Positions 51,103 through 59,326 of a stretch of 64,000 nt of DNA are shown here, in pieces. A program made the translations under genes and the position numbers. This stretch comes from Paraburkholderia phenazinium (lineage in GTDB: Bacteria; Pseudomonadota; Gammaproteobacteria; Burkholderiales; Burkholderiaceae): the NCBI RefSeq assembly GCF_900100735.1, contig NZ_FNCJ01000003.1, positions 62,001 to 126,000 of the forward strand. The letters are read 5' to 3'. Within the stretch, counting starts at the first letter, position 1. Each line of letters begins with the position of its first letter. A model generated the notes under the pieces. That model searched no databases, was not told where the DNA came from, and saw only the letters and a program-made list of their open reading frames with translations.

Positions 51103-51957
51103 TCAGCGATTCAGGAACTCGTTAATGGCGGCTGCAATCTCTGCGGCATGGGTTTCCAGCGCGAAGTGTCCGGTGTCGAAGAAGCGCAGCACCGCAGCCG
51201 GCAAGTCGCGCCGAAATGCTTCGGCCCCTGCGGGCAGAAAGAACGGATCGTTTTTTCCCCACGCGGCAAGAAAGGGTGGTTGGTAGGTCCTGAAGTACTC
51301 CTGAAAAGCCGGATACAGCGCAACGTTGCTTCGATAGTCGCGGAACAGATCGAGCTGGACTTCATCGGCGCCCGGACGGTTCAGGTAGAACTCGTCGAGC
51401 GAATAGCCGTCTGGCGATACCTGCGCCGTATCTGCGACGCCGTGCGTGTACTGCCATACGGTGGTCTCGTGCGTGAGCAGCGCACGAAGCGCCTCGCGAT
51501 TCGCGCTGGAAGGATCGTGCCAATAGGCGCGAATCGGATTCCAGCCCTCGCTCAAGCCTTCTTCGTAAGCGTTGCCGTTCTGCGAGATGATCGCGGCGAT
51601 CCGCTCGGGATGCGCGAGCGCGAGCCGAAAGCCGGTGGGCGCGCCGTAGTCGAAAACGTACATTGCAAAGCGATCGAAGCCGATGTGTTCAGTGAAGCGC
51701 CCGATAACTTTGGCGATGTTGTCGAAAGTGTAGGTAAACACCTCGCGACTCGGCATGTCCGACTGCCCGAAGCCGGGCAGGTCCGGGGCAACGATATGAA
51801 AACGTTCCGCCAAGCGGGGAATCAGGTCGCGAAACATGTGGCTCGAACTCGGAAAGCCGTGCAGGAGCAGCAGTTTTGGGGCGCTTGAGTTGCCCGCTTC
51901 GCGATAGAAAATCTTGACGCCTTCTACGTCGGCGTAACGATAGGCAATGGAGGACAT
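51103..51957 (-). CDS. Alpha/beta hydrolase, Asp-nucleophile type (haloalkane dehalogenase/epoxide hydrolase-like)
   Basis: 284 residues. It has the oxyanion-hole motif LLLLHGFPSSSHMFR, the nucleophile elbow MYVFDYGAPTGFR with Asp rather than Ser, and the catalytic His in FFDTGHFALETH. Asp at the elbow is typical of haloalkane dehalogenases, fluoroacetate dehalogenases and epoxide hydrolases. No export signal. It is cotranscribed with a second hydrolase (83 bp upstream) and the SDR. The start ATG was chosen for homology; the frame is open 81 bases further. Confidence 0.83.
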   Translation of the reverse strand: MSSIAYRYADVEGVKIFYREAGNSSAPKLLLLHGFPSSSHMFRDLIPRLAERFHIVAPDLPGFGQSDMPSREVFTYTFDNIAKVIGRFTEHIGFDRFAMYVFDYGAPTGFRLALAHPERIAAIISQNGNAYEEGLSEGWNPIRAYWHDPSSANREALRALLTHETTVWQYTHGVADTAQVSPDGYSLDEFYLNRPGADEVQLDLFRDYRSNVALYPAFQEYFRTYQPPFLAAWGKNDPFFLPAGAEAFRRDLPAAVLRFFDTGHFALETHAAEIAAAINEFLNR

Positions 51958-52040
51958 GAGTTTTCTTCCCAATGTATCAAGTGGTCTGCCGGAGATGGCA
52001 GGGGGTATGCGGCTGTTGAAATGACAGGCCGTCAGCATCG

Positions 52041-52736
52041 TTAGTGAGCCGAAATTGCGTGCGCCGCTTCAACTATCACGCGGGTCACGGCGTCGGGGTC
52101 CGTCACGATTGGCGTGTGATCGACCGGATATGAGTGCACCCGCGCGTTCATCCGCTGCGCCATGAAATGCTGGGTGTCGCGACTGATCATCCGATCCTGC
52201 TCGGCAATCAGGAACCAGCTTGGACGGTCTTTCCAGAGTGGACGCCCGACCGCCTCGCTGATGCATGAAACGGAAATGGGCCGCTGAACCGCACCGAGCA
52301 CTGTCAATTCCCGAGGCGCCGCGTGTTGCGCGAAGGCCGAGGCGAACGCCTCGTCAGGCAGCCAGATCAGCTCATGCCGGTCCGGAACCAGTTTCGGCGC
52401 CAGTGGGTGCGTTTCGCCACGGTAGAACACCTCGCCAACCGTTTCGCCTTCGTCCGGCGCAAGTGCGGCCACGTAGACCAAAGCTTTGACGTTTTCGGCG
52501 CGCGTCGAGCCGATCACCGCGCCGGCATAGGCGTGCCCGGCGAGTACCACCGGGCCGTCGATTCGCTCGAGTGCTCGATCCAGCGCGGCCGCGTCGTCGC
52601 GCAGGGAAGTGAGCGGCAGCGACGCCGCGATTGCCCTTATGCCATGAACCTCCAGACGCTCGATGACCTTGCTCCAACTCGAGCCGTCTGCCCACGCGCC
52701 GTGCACAAGCACCGCGCTCACAGTGTCAGTTGCCAT
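52041..52736 (-). CDS. Alpha/beta hydrolase-fold protein with Ala at the nucleophile position
   Basis: 231 residues. The fold is plain: AVLVHGAWADGSSW (HG motif), an elbow in VVLAGHAYAGAVI, and a C-terminal YPVDHTPIV that could supply the His. At the elbow the usual G-H-S-x-G reads G-H-A-Y-A-G, with codon GCC instead of TCC, so the classical Ser is absent. Related plant-esterase/methyl-ketone-like and AHL-lactonase-like families use Ser here; this protein may be a non-catalytic binder or use another residue. First gene of the operon controlled by the CGNR-linked promoter. Confidence 0.82.
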   Translation of the reverse strand: MATDTVSAVLVHGAWADGSSWSKVIERLEVHGIRAIAASLPLTSLRDDAAALDRALERIDGPVVLAGHAYAGAVIGSTRAENVKALVYVAALAPDEGETVGEVFYRGETHPLAPKLVPDRHELIWLPDEAFASAFAQHAAPRELTVLGAVQRPISVSCISEAVGRPLWKDRPSWFLIAEQDRMISRDTQHFMAQRMNARVHSYPVDHTPIVTDPDAVTRVIVEAAHAISAH

Positions 52737-52799
52737 TTCTCGCTCCTTTGAAGAATAGATGTGGGGATTGCCTTCGACGCTTACACATCGTTTATTTTG

Positions 52800-52872
52800 G
52801 TAACTATCCTAATGTGTTTTTACAGGTTACAAAGATTTTATGTAACTTGTCAAGATCGTTTTTAGTGGTTAC
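52800..52872. promoter_or_regulatory. Four GTAAC/GTTAC half-sites in regular array
   Basis: GTAAC at 52800-52804 and 52842-52846, and GTTAC at 52826-52830 and 52868-52872. Each GTAAC is followed by a GTTAC after exactly 21 bp, and the two pairs are 42 bp apart, about four helical turns. The inner pair also forms GTTAC-N11-GTAAC. The whole array lies in the gap between the divergent hydrolase operon and the CGNR gene and is more AT-rich than its flanks. It is a strong candidate operator for a dimeric regulator, perhaps the CGNR protein itself. Confidence 0.6.
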
Positions 52873-52908
52873 GATGAGGCTATCGACACTTCAGTTTCAT
52901 CATAAGAA

Positions 52909-53541
52909 ATGGACTACCGTCAGATCCCCGCGATATTCGTCGCTGATGCGACCGGACTGGATTTTCTGAACTCGGTGGCGACGCCCGTTGATGAGGAGGT
53001 CGACTGGATCACCGATGGAGAGGGCCTGCTATCCTGGCTGGGGCAGGCCGGGCTTGTCCCTTCCGGGGTGCTCGAGACAATGCGGGGTCGCTGCACATCT
53101 GCTGAACTCGACGAGGTTGCGCAGCGGGCACGCGAACTACGCGAGTGGTTCAGGGATTTTGTCCGCAAGCGGAAAGGGCGGCCCTTGCTCGCCAAAGATC
53201 TGCGCGAGCTCGAGCCTTTGAATCAACTGCTTGAGCGGGACGCGCAGCATGGTGAAGTCGTCGCGAAGACGGCGGATGGCGTCACGACCTTCGAACTGCG
53301 CGCGAACCGGCGCTGGCAATCAGCGGAGTCGTTGCTGATGCCGATAGCCGAAGCGCTGGCGCGACTCGTCTGTGAGGAGGATTTCACCTACGTGAAGGCG
53401 TGCGAAGGCCCTCGCTGCACGTTGATGTTTGCCGACCATACGCGCGGTCACGCGCGCAGGTGGTGCAGCATGGCGATCTGCGGTAACCGTGCCAAGGTTG
53501 CAGCGCACCGGAAGCGGGTTAAGGAGCAGGAACACGGCTAA
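52909..53541 (+). CDS. CGNR zinc-finger domain protein (ABATE type), likely regulator
   Basis: 210 residues. The N-terminal ABATE-like domain (FVADATGLDFLNSVATPVDE) is followed by a C-terminal zinc finger CEGPRCTLMFADHTRGHARR, then WCSMAICGNRAKVAAHRKR. The final Cys-Gly-Asn-Arg names the family. Four Cys (EGPRC, WCSMAIC) probably bind zinc, and the basic end could contact DNA. CGNR proteins are predicted stress or detoxification regulators. It is divergent from the SDR/hydrolase operon and the shared promoter has the half-site array. The ribosome site is weak. Confidence 0.85.
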   Translation: MDYRQIPAIFVADATGLDFLNSVATPVDEEVDWITDGEGLLSWLGQAGLVPSGVLETMRGRCTSAELDEVAQRARELREWFRDFVRKRKGRPLLAKDLRELEPLNQLLERDAQHGEVVAKTADGVTTFELRANRRWQSAESLLMPIAEALARLVCEEDFTYVKACEGPRCTLMFADHTRGHARRWCSMAICGNRAKVAAHRKRVKEQEHG

Positions 53542-53647
53542 GTGTCAGTCTTTTTCCAGTTTCGGTACGCCATTGATCGACGAAGCGGACGGGCATAGCA
53601 CGCGCCGCTGAACTCAGACGTTGGGCCCCAACAATCGGGAGAACATC

Positions 53648-54061
53648 TTGGCCGCAAAAATTCTCATGGCGCTTAGTGCGAGCATTATGTGTGCGCTCGG
53701 AATTGTTCACCTTGTCTATACGTTCTGGGGGCCAACGCTCACACCCCGCGACCCCGCGCTGCAAATCAGCATGAGCCAGATTTCACCTGTCATTTCGAAA
53801 GAAACCACCATGTGGCGAGCCTGGATGGGCTTCAATGTGAGCCACAGCATGGGGCTTATCTTGTTCGGCCTGGTGTTTGGTTTTCTGGCATTGGCTCACA
53901 GCGAACTTCTGTTTCGATCGCCGTTCCTGCTGGTTGTCGGGCTGGCAATGCTTGGCAGTTTTGTGGTGCTCGCCAAGGTTTACTGGTTCAGTGCGCCTTT
54001 CGCAGGCGTCAGTATTGCTTTGGCCTGCTATGTCGCCAGTATTGCGTTATCGCGGGCTTGA
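53648..54061 (+). CDS. Small membrane protein, four helices
   Basis: 137 residues with four predicted membrane helices (ILMALSASIMCALGIVHLVY, MGLILFGLVFGFLALAHSEL, FLLVVGLAMLGSFVVLAKVY, FAGVSIALACYVASIAL). The first loop has GPTLTPRDPALQISMSQISP, a pattern of an uncharacterised family of small membrane proteins. TTG is used as start because GGGAGAAC precedes it and it opens the first helix; the longer frame at 53621 lacks support. Isolated between the CGNR and MDR genes. Confidence 0.65.
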   Translation: MAAKILMALSASIMCALGIVHLVYTFWGPTLTPRDPALQISMSQISPVISKETTMWRAWMGFNVSHSMGLILFGLVFGFLALAHSELLFRSPFLLVVGLAMLGSFVVLAKVYWFSAPFAGVSIALACYVASIALSRA

Positions 54062-54194
54062 TGAGGCCGGTTATCTCGGTGTTGCTTCCAATGATGGAAA
54101 TCTGCTTCGCGACCTGCCGGCTTTGCCCGGCCATTCGCGTCACCTAAGATAGTTGTCGAAGGCTTGAGTGGCGCAGTGGATGTCTGAGGAGCCG

Positions 54195-55175
54195 ATGATG
54201 ACAAGCATGAAAGCAGCAGTGATCTACGAAGCGGGTGGCCCCGAAGTATTGAAGCTCGAAACCCGCCCGGTGCCTTCGCCGCGCAGCGGCGACGTGCTGA
54301 TTCGCGTGAAAGCGTTCGGACTGAACCGCTCCGAGCTATTCACGCGTCAGGGGCTGTCACCCGGCGTGACGTTTCCCCGCATCCTCGGCATCGAAGCGGT
54401 CGGCATCGTCGAGGCCGCACCCGGTGGCGAGTTCAGGCCGGGCGACGTCGTTGCAACGGCGATGGGCGGCATGGGACGGCAGTTCGACGGCAGCTACGCC
54501 GAGTACACCTGTGTGCCTGCCAGCCAGGCGCAGCCCTTCAAATCGTCGCTGCCGTGGGAAACACTCGGGGCGATGCCGGAAATGCTGCAGACCGCATGGG
54601 GATCGCTCTTCAAGGCGCTGCGGCTCGCCGAAGGCGAGCGTCTGCTGATTCGCGGCGGCACGACCTCGGTGGGACTCGCGGCGGCCGCCATCGCGAAGCA
54701 TCATGGCGCAGTCGTCATAGCGACCACGCGCAATCCTGCACGCAGCGACCTGTTGCGGGAAAACGGTGCGGACCAGGTCGTGATCGATATCGGCACCATC
54801 TCGGAGCAGGTCCGCGAGGTCTCGTCAGGTGGCGTCGACAAGGTGCTGGAACTCGTCGGCACGTCCACACTGATGGACTCGCTGCGTTGCGCGCGGCCAC
54901 GCGGCATTGTGTGCATGACCGGCATGGTTGGCAACGCCTGGTCGTTTTCCGAGTTCAGCCCGATGGAGGCGATCCCGAGCACCGTTGCTCTCACCACCTA
55001 TGACGGCGGCACGAGCGAGTTCATGATGATGCCGCTTGCAGAACTCACCCAACTGGTGGAAGCCGGCACCTTGCGCATCAATCCGGGCAAGCTCTTCAAG
55101 CTCGACGAGATCGTCGAAGCACACCGCTGCATGGAAGAGAATCGCGCGGCCGGCAAGATCGTCGTGCTCACCTAG
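54195..55175 (+). CDS. MDR-family zinc-independent quinone reductase/oxidoreductase
   Basis: 326 residues. The GroES-like N-terminal half starts [20 protein letters not shown], and [12 protein letters not shown] occupies the position of the quinone-reductase loop. The Rossmann half has [20 protein letters not shown]. The zinc-binding Cys/His set of alcohol dehydrogenases is missing, so a NADPH-dependent quinone or enone reductase is the best reading. The double ATG follows GAGGAG. Stands alone rightwards between CGNR-related and SnoaL-like genes. Confidence 0.83.
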   Translation: MMTSMKAAVIYEAGGPEVLKLETRPVPSPRSGDVLIRVKAFGLNRSELFTRQGLSPGVTFPRILGIEAVGIVEAAPGGEFRPGDVVATAMGGMGRQFDGSYAEYTCVPASQAQPFKSSLPWETLGAMPEMLQTAWGSLFKALRLAEGERLLIRGGTTSVGLAAAAIAKHHGAVVIATTRNPARSDLLRENGADQVVIDIGTISEQVREVSSGGVDKVLELVGTSTLMDSLRCARPRGIVCMTGMVGNAWSFSEFSPMEAIPSTVALTTYDGGTSEFMMMPLAELTQLVEAGTLRINPGKLFKLDEIVEAHRCMEENRAAGKIVVLT

Positions 55176-55190
55176 CGGGAACCGCGCTGG

Positions 55191-55715
55191 CTAGCCTTCT
55201 CCCTGCTTCGGGTCGGTGTTGAACGTATACAAAACGATCTTCCACGTGCCGTCGATTTTCCGCAGCACGAAGACTTCGCGGTTGTAGTCCGTCACTTTCT
55301 TGCCGTTCTCAATCACGGCCGCCCCGACGTGATGGTGCGTACGCACGACAGCCGTATCGCCATATACGTTGATTGCATCGTAGGCGAAGTGGGTGGTGAA
55401 ATTGGCAATCTTGAAGAGCGCGTCATAGCCCGCTACTTTCTGCTCATGTGTTGTATAGGTTCGCTTATCGTTCCACTCGGCCACGCTGTCGTCGGCGAAC
55501 AGCCCGACAATCGCGTTGGTGTCCTTCGAATTGAGCGCCTCCTGATAACGGTTGACCACGTCATACACCGCCTGCTGCTCGGCTCGCACGGATGGATCGG
55601 ACGAGTAGGGAAGGTTGTTCTCTTCAGCGGCGGATAAAGGTATTGAAGAAACCAACGCCAACAGTGCGGCAACCATCGCCGTTGCAATGTAGGCAATCAG
55701 GGCATGTTGTTTCAT
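55191..55715 (-). CDS. Exported SnoaL/DUF4440-like protein
   Basis: 174 residues. Signal peptide ATAMVAALLALVSSIPLSAA. The NTF2-like fold follows: VYDVVNRYQEALNSKDTNAI helix pair, GLFADDSVAEWN strand, and FVLRKIDGTWKIVLYTFNTD end strand. This is the SnoaL-like (SgcJ/EcaC) family, often small-molecule isomerases or binding proteins. A second such gene, without a signal, lies 1.5 kb upstream. It is co-directional with the thioredoxin-reductase-like gene, with a 21-bp gap. Confidence 0.82.
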   Translation of the reverse strand: MKQHALIAYIATAMVAALLALVSSIPLSAAEENNLPYSSDPSVRAEQQAVYDVVNRYQEALNSKDTNAIVGLFADDSVAEWNDKRTYTTHEQKVAGYDALFKIANFTTHFAYDAINVYGDTAVVRTHHHVGAAVIENGKKVTDYNREVFVLRKIDGTWKIVLYTFNTDPKQGEG

Positions 55716-55736
55716 TTGAATCCTCCAGTTGCTAAG

Positions 55737-57032
55737 TCAGTCATGTCTTGCCAGGTTGCGAGCGCTATCTCGCGTTGTGGCCAGAAATTCATGAATACTG
55801 GCGACGACAGCCGCGCCTTCTCCTGCAGCGGCGGCAACCCGCTTGATCGAGCCGGACCGCACGTCGCCAATCGCAAACACCCCCGGCACGCTTGTTTCGA
55901 GTGGAGTCCGGATAAGCCCGGTTCGCGCTTCAAGCACGCTACCGGTCAGCACGAAACCCTTTTCGTCGGTCATGACCTGAGCGTTATCGAGCCACCCTGT
56001 GTTGGGCGTCGCGCCGGTGAAGAAGAACAGATGCGAGGTCTTCAACACGCACTCGCCCTCGGGCCCTTTGCTGCGCACCGCGGTGATCGAGCCACGCTCG
56101 TGTGCGATGCCGGCGACCTGTGTCTGCATGTGCAGCGTCACATTCGACAGGGCGCCGATCCGCTCGATCAGATAGCGCGACATGCTGGCTTCCAGATTGC
56201 TGCTCCGAACCAGTACATGGACGTGCGCCACACGCGATGCCAGATAGACGATTGCCTGGCCTGCCGAATTGCCGCCCCCGACCAGCATCACTTCCTTGCC
56301 CTTGCAGATTTCGGCCTCGACGGGAGAAGCCCAGTAATACGTTCCACGGCCCCCAAAACGGTCGAGACCGTCGATCTGGGGCCGTCGATATGCCGCGCCG
56401 GTGGCGATCACGACGGTGTGGCACTTGACGCGCCGGTTGTTGTCCAGTTCCAGCTCGATCGGCGAACAATGACAGTCGAGCGAGCGGATACGCGCGGGAA
56501 CGACGATCTGCGCGCCGAATTTCTGCGCCTGGACGAATGCCCGTGCGGCAAGCGCCTGTCCCGTGATTCCCGTGGGAAAGCCGAGATAGTTTTCTATCCG
56601 CATGCTGGCACCGGCCTGGCCGCCAGGTGCGCGCGCATCGAACACGGCGACTGAGAGCCCTTCGGATGCCGCGTACACGGCCGCCGCCAGCCCTGACGGT
56701 CCAGCTCCTATCACCGCAACGTCGTACACGCGCTCGACATCGAAATGCGCGAGCCAACCCAATTGCGATGCAAGTTCGGCTTCGCTAGGCGCGCGAAGCA
56801 CCGAACCGTCCGGGCAGATGACAAGCGGCAAATCCTCTTCGGACTTTGTCACGCGCCGCAACCACGCGGCGCCGTCAGGGTCGTCGAACGCGTCGATCAC
56901 CGTATGCGGGTGCGAGTTGCAGGCGAGAAACTCCTGAAGCGCGACGACGCGAGCTTCGTCCTGTCTGCCGACGATGACCGGGCCACTGCCGCCCTCGATC
57001 AACCTCACGCGACGCAGGATCATCGAGCGCAT
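55737..57032 (-). CDS. Thioredoxin-reductase-like FAD oxidoreductase with N-terminal thioredoxin-fold domain, no CxxC
   Basis: 431 residues. The first ~100 are a glutaredoxin-like piece (VVALQEFLACNSHPHTVIDA, LPLVICPDGSVLRAPSEAEL). Then comes a two-domain reductase: FAD site YDVAVIGAGPSGLAAAVYAA, GGQAGASMRIENYLGFP, NADPH site VMLVGGGNSAGQAIVYLA and IGDVRSG end. At the redox-disulfide position the sequence is TYYWASPVEAEIC, so the usual C-x-x-C is absent. This form is normally the tail of a longer protein with an N-terminal sensor (response-regulator or cyclic-nucleotide domain). The start ATG overlaps a preceding stop (TGATG), see next entry. Confidence 0.83.
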   Translation of the reverse strand: MRSMILRRVRLIEGGSGPVIVGRQDEARVVALQEFLACNSHPHTVIDAFDDPDGAAWLRRVTKSEEDLPLVICPDGSVLRAPSEAELASQLGWLAHFDVERVYDVAVIGAGPSGLAAAVYAASEGLSVAVFDARAPGGQAGASMRIENYLGFPTGITGQALAARAFVQAQKFGAQIVVPARIRSLDCHCSPIELELDNNRRVKCHTVVIATGAAYRRPQIDGLDRFGGRGTYYWASPVEAEICKGKEVMLVGGGNSAGQAIVYLASRVAHVHVLVRSSNLEASMSRYLIERIGALSNVTLHMQTQVAGIAHERGSITAVRSKGPEGECVLKTSHLFFFTGATPNTGWLDNAQVMTDEKGFVLTGSVLEARTGLIRTPLETSVPGVFAIGDVRSGSIKRVAAAAGEGAAVVASIHEFLATTRDSARNLARHD

Positions 57033-57220
57033 CAGACGCTGCCGTACTTGTGCATCTTGCGGATGTCCGCGTCGGACAGCAGCGGATGCAGTTGACGATC
57101 GCGGCAACTGGGAGGATCGGGGAGAGTCGCCAGTTCGTCCTGGTCTTGCTTGACAAACGCGGTATAGGCACCCTGAACGATCGACGTGCTTGGGGCGCTT
57201 CGTTCCAATACTGTATTCAT
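57032..57220 (-). pseudogene. 62-codon ORF, possible N-terminal remnant of a sensor-TrxR fusion
   Basis: The frame ends HPLLSDADIRKMHKYGSV and stops one base inside the reductase ATG. The sequence L-S-D-A-D-I-x-K-M-x-K-Y-G resembles the first helix of cyclic-nucleotide-binding domains that precede this type of thioredoxin reductase (the 'L-T-P-A-Q-I-x-x-L-x-x-x-G' start), but the domain body is absent. An internal deletion would explain both pieces. Alternatively it is a small independent gene; its ribosome site is weak. Confidence 0.4.
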
Positions 57221-57239
57221 GATCACACCATCGCAAGCG

Positions 57240-57638
57240 TCACACCGCAGCGGGATTGGTGGTCGAAAACGCGTAACGCGCGATCTTCCACGTCCCCGCC
57301 ACCTTCTGGAACAGGAACAACTCTTGATTGGCTTCCGCTTTGCTCTCACCGGTCGCATGTATCTTCACCGACCCGGCGGAGTTGGTCCGCGCCACTACCC
57401 AGTCAGGCGAGAGCTGGCGGATTTCCTGCACCGCGAATTTCACCGTCAACTGGATCGCGTCGAACACGATGTCATAGGCGCTTCTGATCGCCTCTGCGCC
57501 GACGCTCGACTGGAAGTGCTGCGGCATGAACACGCCATCGTCGGCATACAGCAGCATCACCGCGCGAGTACTGGACGCGTTCAATGCGGCCTCGTATTGA
57601 TTCAATACGTCCGCAACGGCTTTTTCATCTGCATTCAT
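57240..57638 (-). CDS. SnoaL/SgcJ-like cytoplasmic protein
   Basis: 132 residues, NTF2 fold. It begins with the helix ADEKAVADVLNQYEAALNAS, then AVMLLYADDGVFMPQHFQSS and EIRQLSPDWVVARTNSAGSV, and ends ELFLFQKVAGTWKIARYAFS. No signal peptide, unlike its relative 1.5 kb downstream. The family (SnoaL, EcaC, SgcJ) includes cyclases and ketosteroid isomerase-like binders, and many members act as small-molecule chaperones. AAAGGAG precedes the ATG. It lies 38 bp after the GMC oxidoreductase gene on the same strand. Confidence 0.83.
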   Translation of the reverse strand: MNADEKAVADVLNQYEAALNASSTRAVMLLYADDGVFMPQHFQSSVGAEAIRSAYDIVFDAIQLTVKFAVQEIRQLSPDWVVARTNSAGSVKIHATGESKAEANQELFLFQKVAGTWKIARYAFSTTNPAAV

Positions 57639-57676
57639 TTCACTTCTCCTTTCAAAAGGGCGAGGCGCAATCCTGG

Positions 57677-59209
57677 TCAATCGTAGTAACGCTCGGTGAT
57701 GTGCTCGGCCGTCGCGATCGTCGTGATGTTGGTGGCGACGGAAATGGCGTCCGGGAAAATCGACGCGTCCACCACGCGCAATCCTTCCAGTCCATGCACG
57801 CGGCCTTCTGTGTCGACCACAGCTGCCGGGTCGTTGGGGAGGCCCATCGGCGCCGTCGAGGTCGGGTGGTGATAGGTGTCGAGAGTCGACCTGATCGAAT
57901 CCATGATCTGTTCGTCGTTCAGCGCCGCCGGACCCGGCGCGAGTTCAGAATCGATCAACGCCGAGAGTGGAGCGCTCTGGCCGATCCGGCGCGCGAGCTT
58001 CACACCCTCGAGCAGACGCGCGCGGTCTTCGGGGGCCGCGAGGAAGTTCAGATCGATTCGAGGCGCCGCCAGCGGAGCGCGGCTGGTGAGACGCAGGGTG
58101 CCGGCCGACACAGGCCGGGTCAGTGCTACGGCTAGCACGAACCCCACCCCGGTCGGACTCTGGTCATGCGGGAACAGGTGCGTGGCCGTGATGTGAAGGT
58201 CCATGTCGCCGTTTCTCGCTGTCGAGCTGTGGGTCCACAGCTTCGCGCCAATCGCGGGCGACTGCCGCCCGATCCGCTCGGGGCGGGCGGCATAGGCGTT
58301 GTAGTAGAACGGGTGATCCTTGAGCCGCCGGCCAACCGGCAAATCGATAAGCTCGGGAATGGCTAGCGTCTTGAGGTCCGCACCGGGACCGACACCGGAG
58401 CGCAGAAGGATCGCAGCGCTGCCGTAGGTCCCCGCGCTCACGATGACTTCGCCTGCATGGAGCCGCTCGCCGTCCGCAAGCTGGACACCGATTGCGCGCT
58501 TGCCGTCGAACAGCACCTTGTCGACCACCACACCCGCTCGAATCTGAAGGTTGTCGCGGGAGCGCACACGGTCGTTGAGATATGCCATGCCGGTGTTGAC
58601 CCTCACGCCGTTCACTATGTTCATCGAGTACGGTCCGACGCCGTCTGCGTCCGGCGCGTCGAAGTCATCGATCAACCGATAGCCGTTCTCCAGCACCGCA
58701 TCGATGAACGCCTGCTGCATCGGCGTTGTTTCGTTGCGGGTCAACTGGCGCACGGGGAGGGGACCGTCGTATCCGTGCAGCGCGGCACAGCCGTTATCGC
58801 GACGCTCCAGCCGCTTGAAGGACGCGAGCATGTCGTCGTAGCTCCAGCCCGGCAGCCCCCAGTTCCTGAAGTCCTGAGGCCGTGCGCGGATCGCTACCGC
58901 ACCGTTGATAGCGGAGCTGCCGCCGAGCACCTTGCCGCGGATCGCATTGATGGGGTGAGGGATATAGCCCGCCTCGCTGCGAAACCCCCAGTCGTGCTCC
59001 GCGTCGCCTCCAACGGTATCGCTACTGGCGAGAACGTGAGGATACGACCACGCGGGATAGGCCGGTCCTGCTTCAAGCAGCACGACCGAGCGGCGGATTC
59101 TCTCGCTCAGACGAGAAGCCATCACGGCGCCAGCTGAACCGCCTCCCACGATCAGAACGTCGACAACCCGTTGCGTCGACGTCGCGGCGGTTGCGTTTTG
59201 CTGTTCCAT
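57677..59209 (-). CDS. GMC-family FAD oxidoreductase
   Basis: 510 residues. N-terminal nucleotide motif VDVLIVGGGSAGAVMASRL, then the first GMC signature (GKVLGGSSAINGAVAIRARP) and second (VIVSAGTYGSAAILLRSGVG). Near the C-terminus TYHHPTSTAPMG and NITTIATAEHI carry the catalytic His and Asn pair. Family members oxidise alcohols (choline, glucose, cholesterol and aryl alcohols). It is divergent in orientation from no gene; the next gene upstream, a LysR on the same strand, could still regulate it. GGAGAG precedes the ATG. Confidence 0.88.
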   Translation of the reverse strand: MEQQNATAATSTQRVVDVLIVGGGSAGAVMASRLSERIRRSVVLLEAGPAYPAWSYPHVLASSDTVGGDAEHDWGFRSEAGYIPHPINAIRGKVLGGSSAINGAVAIRARPQDFRNWGLPGWSYDDMLASFKRLERRDNGCAALHGYDGPLPVRQLTRNETTPMQQAFIDAVLENGYRLIDDFDAPDADGVGPYSMNIVNGVRVNTGMAYLNDRVRSRDNLQIRAGVVVDKVLFDGKRAIGVQLADGERLHAGEVIVSAGTYGSAAILLRSGVGPGADLKTLAIPELIDLPVGRRLKDHPFYYNAYAARPERIGRQSPAIGAKLWTHSSTARNGDMDLHITATHLFPHDQSPTGVGFVLAVALTRPVSAGTLRLTSRAPLAAPRIDLNFLAAPEDRARLLEGVKLARRIGQSAPLSALIDSELAPGPAALNDEQIMDSIRSTLDTYHHPTSTAPMGLPNDPAAVVDTEGRVHGLEGLRVVDASIFPDAISVATNITTIATAEHITERYYD

Positions 59210-59326
59210 CACGCTCTCCGTTCAGGACCTCTGCATGGCTAGAACGATAGTCACGGCTTGCGCTGCAGAACAGGTAGCGGATGTCGAACTCGAGGTTCGA
59301 TTTGCTCGAACGCCGGCTCGCGGTAT

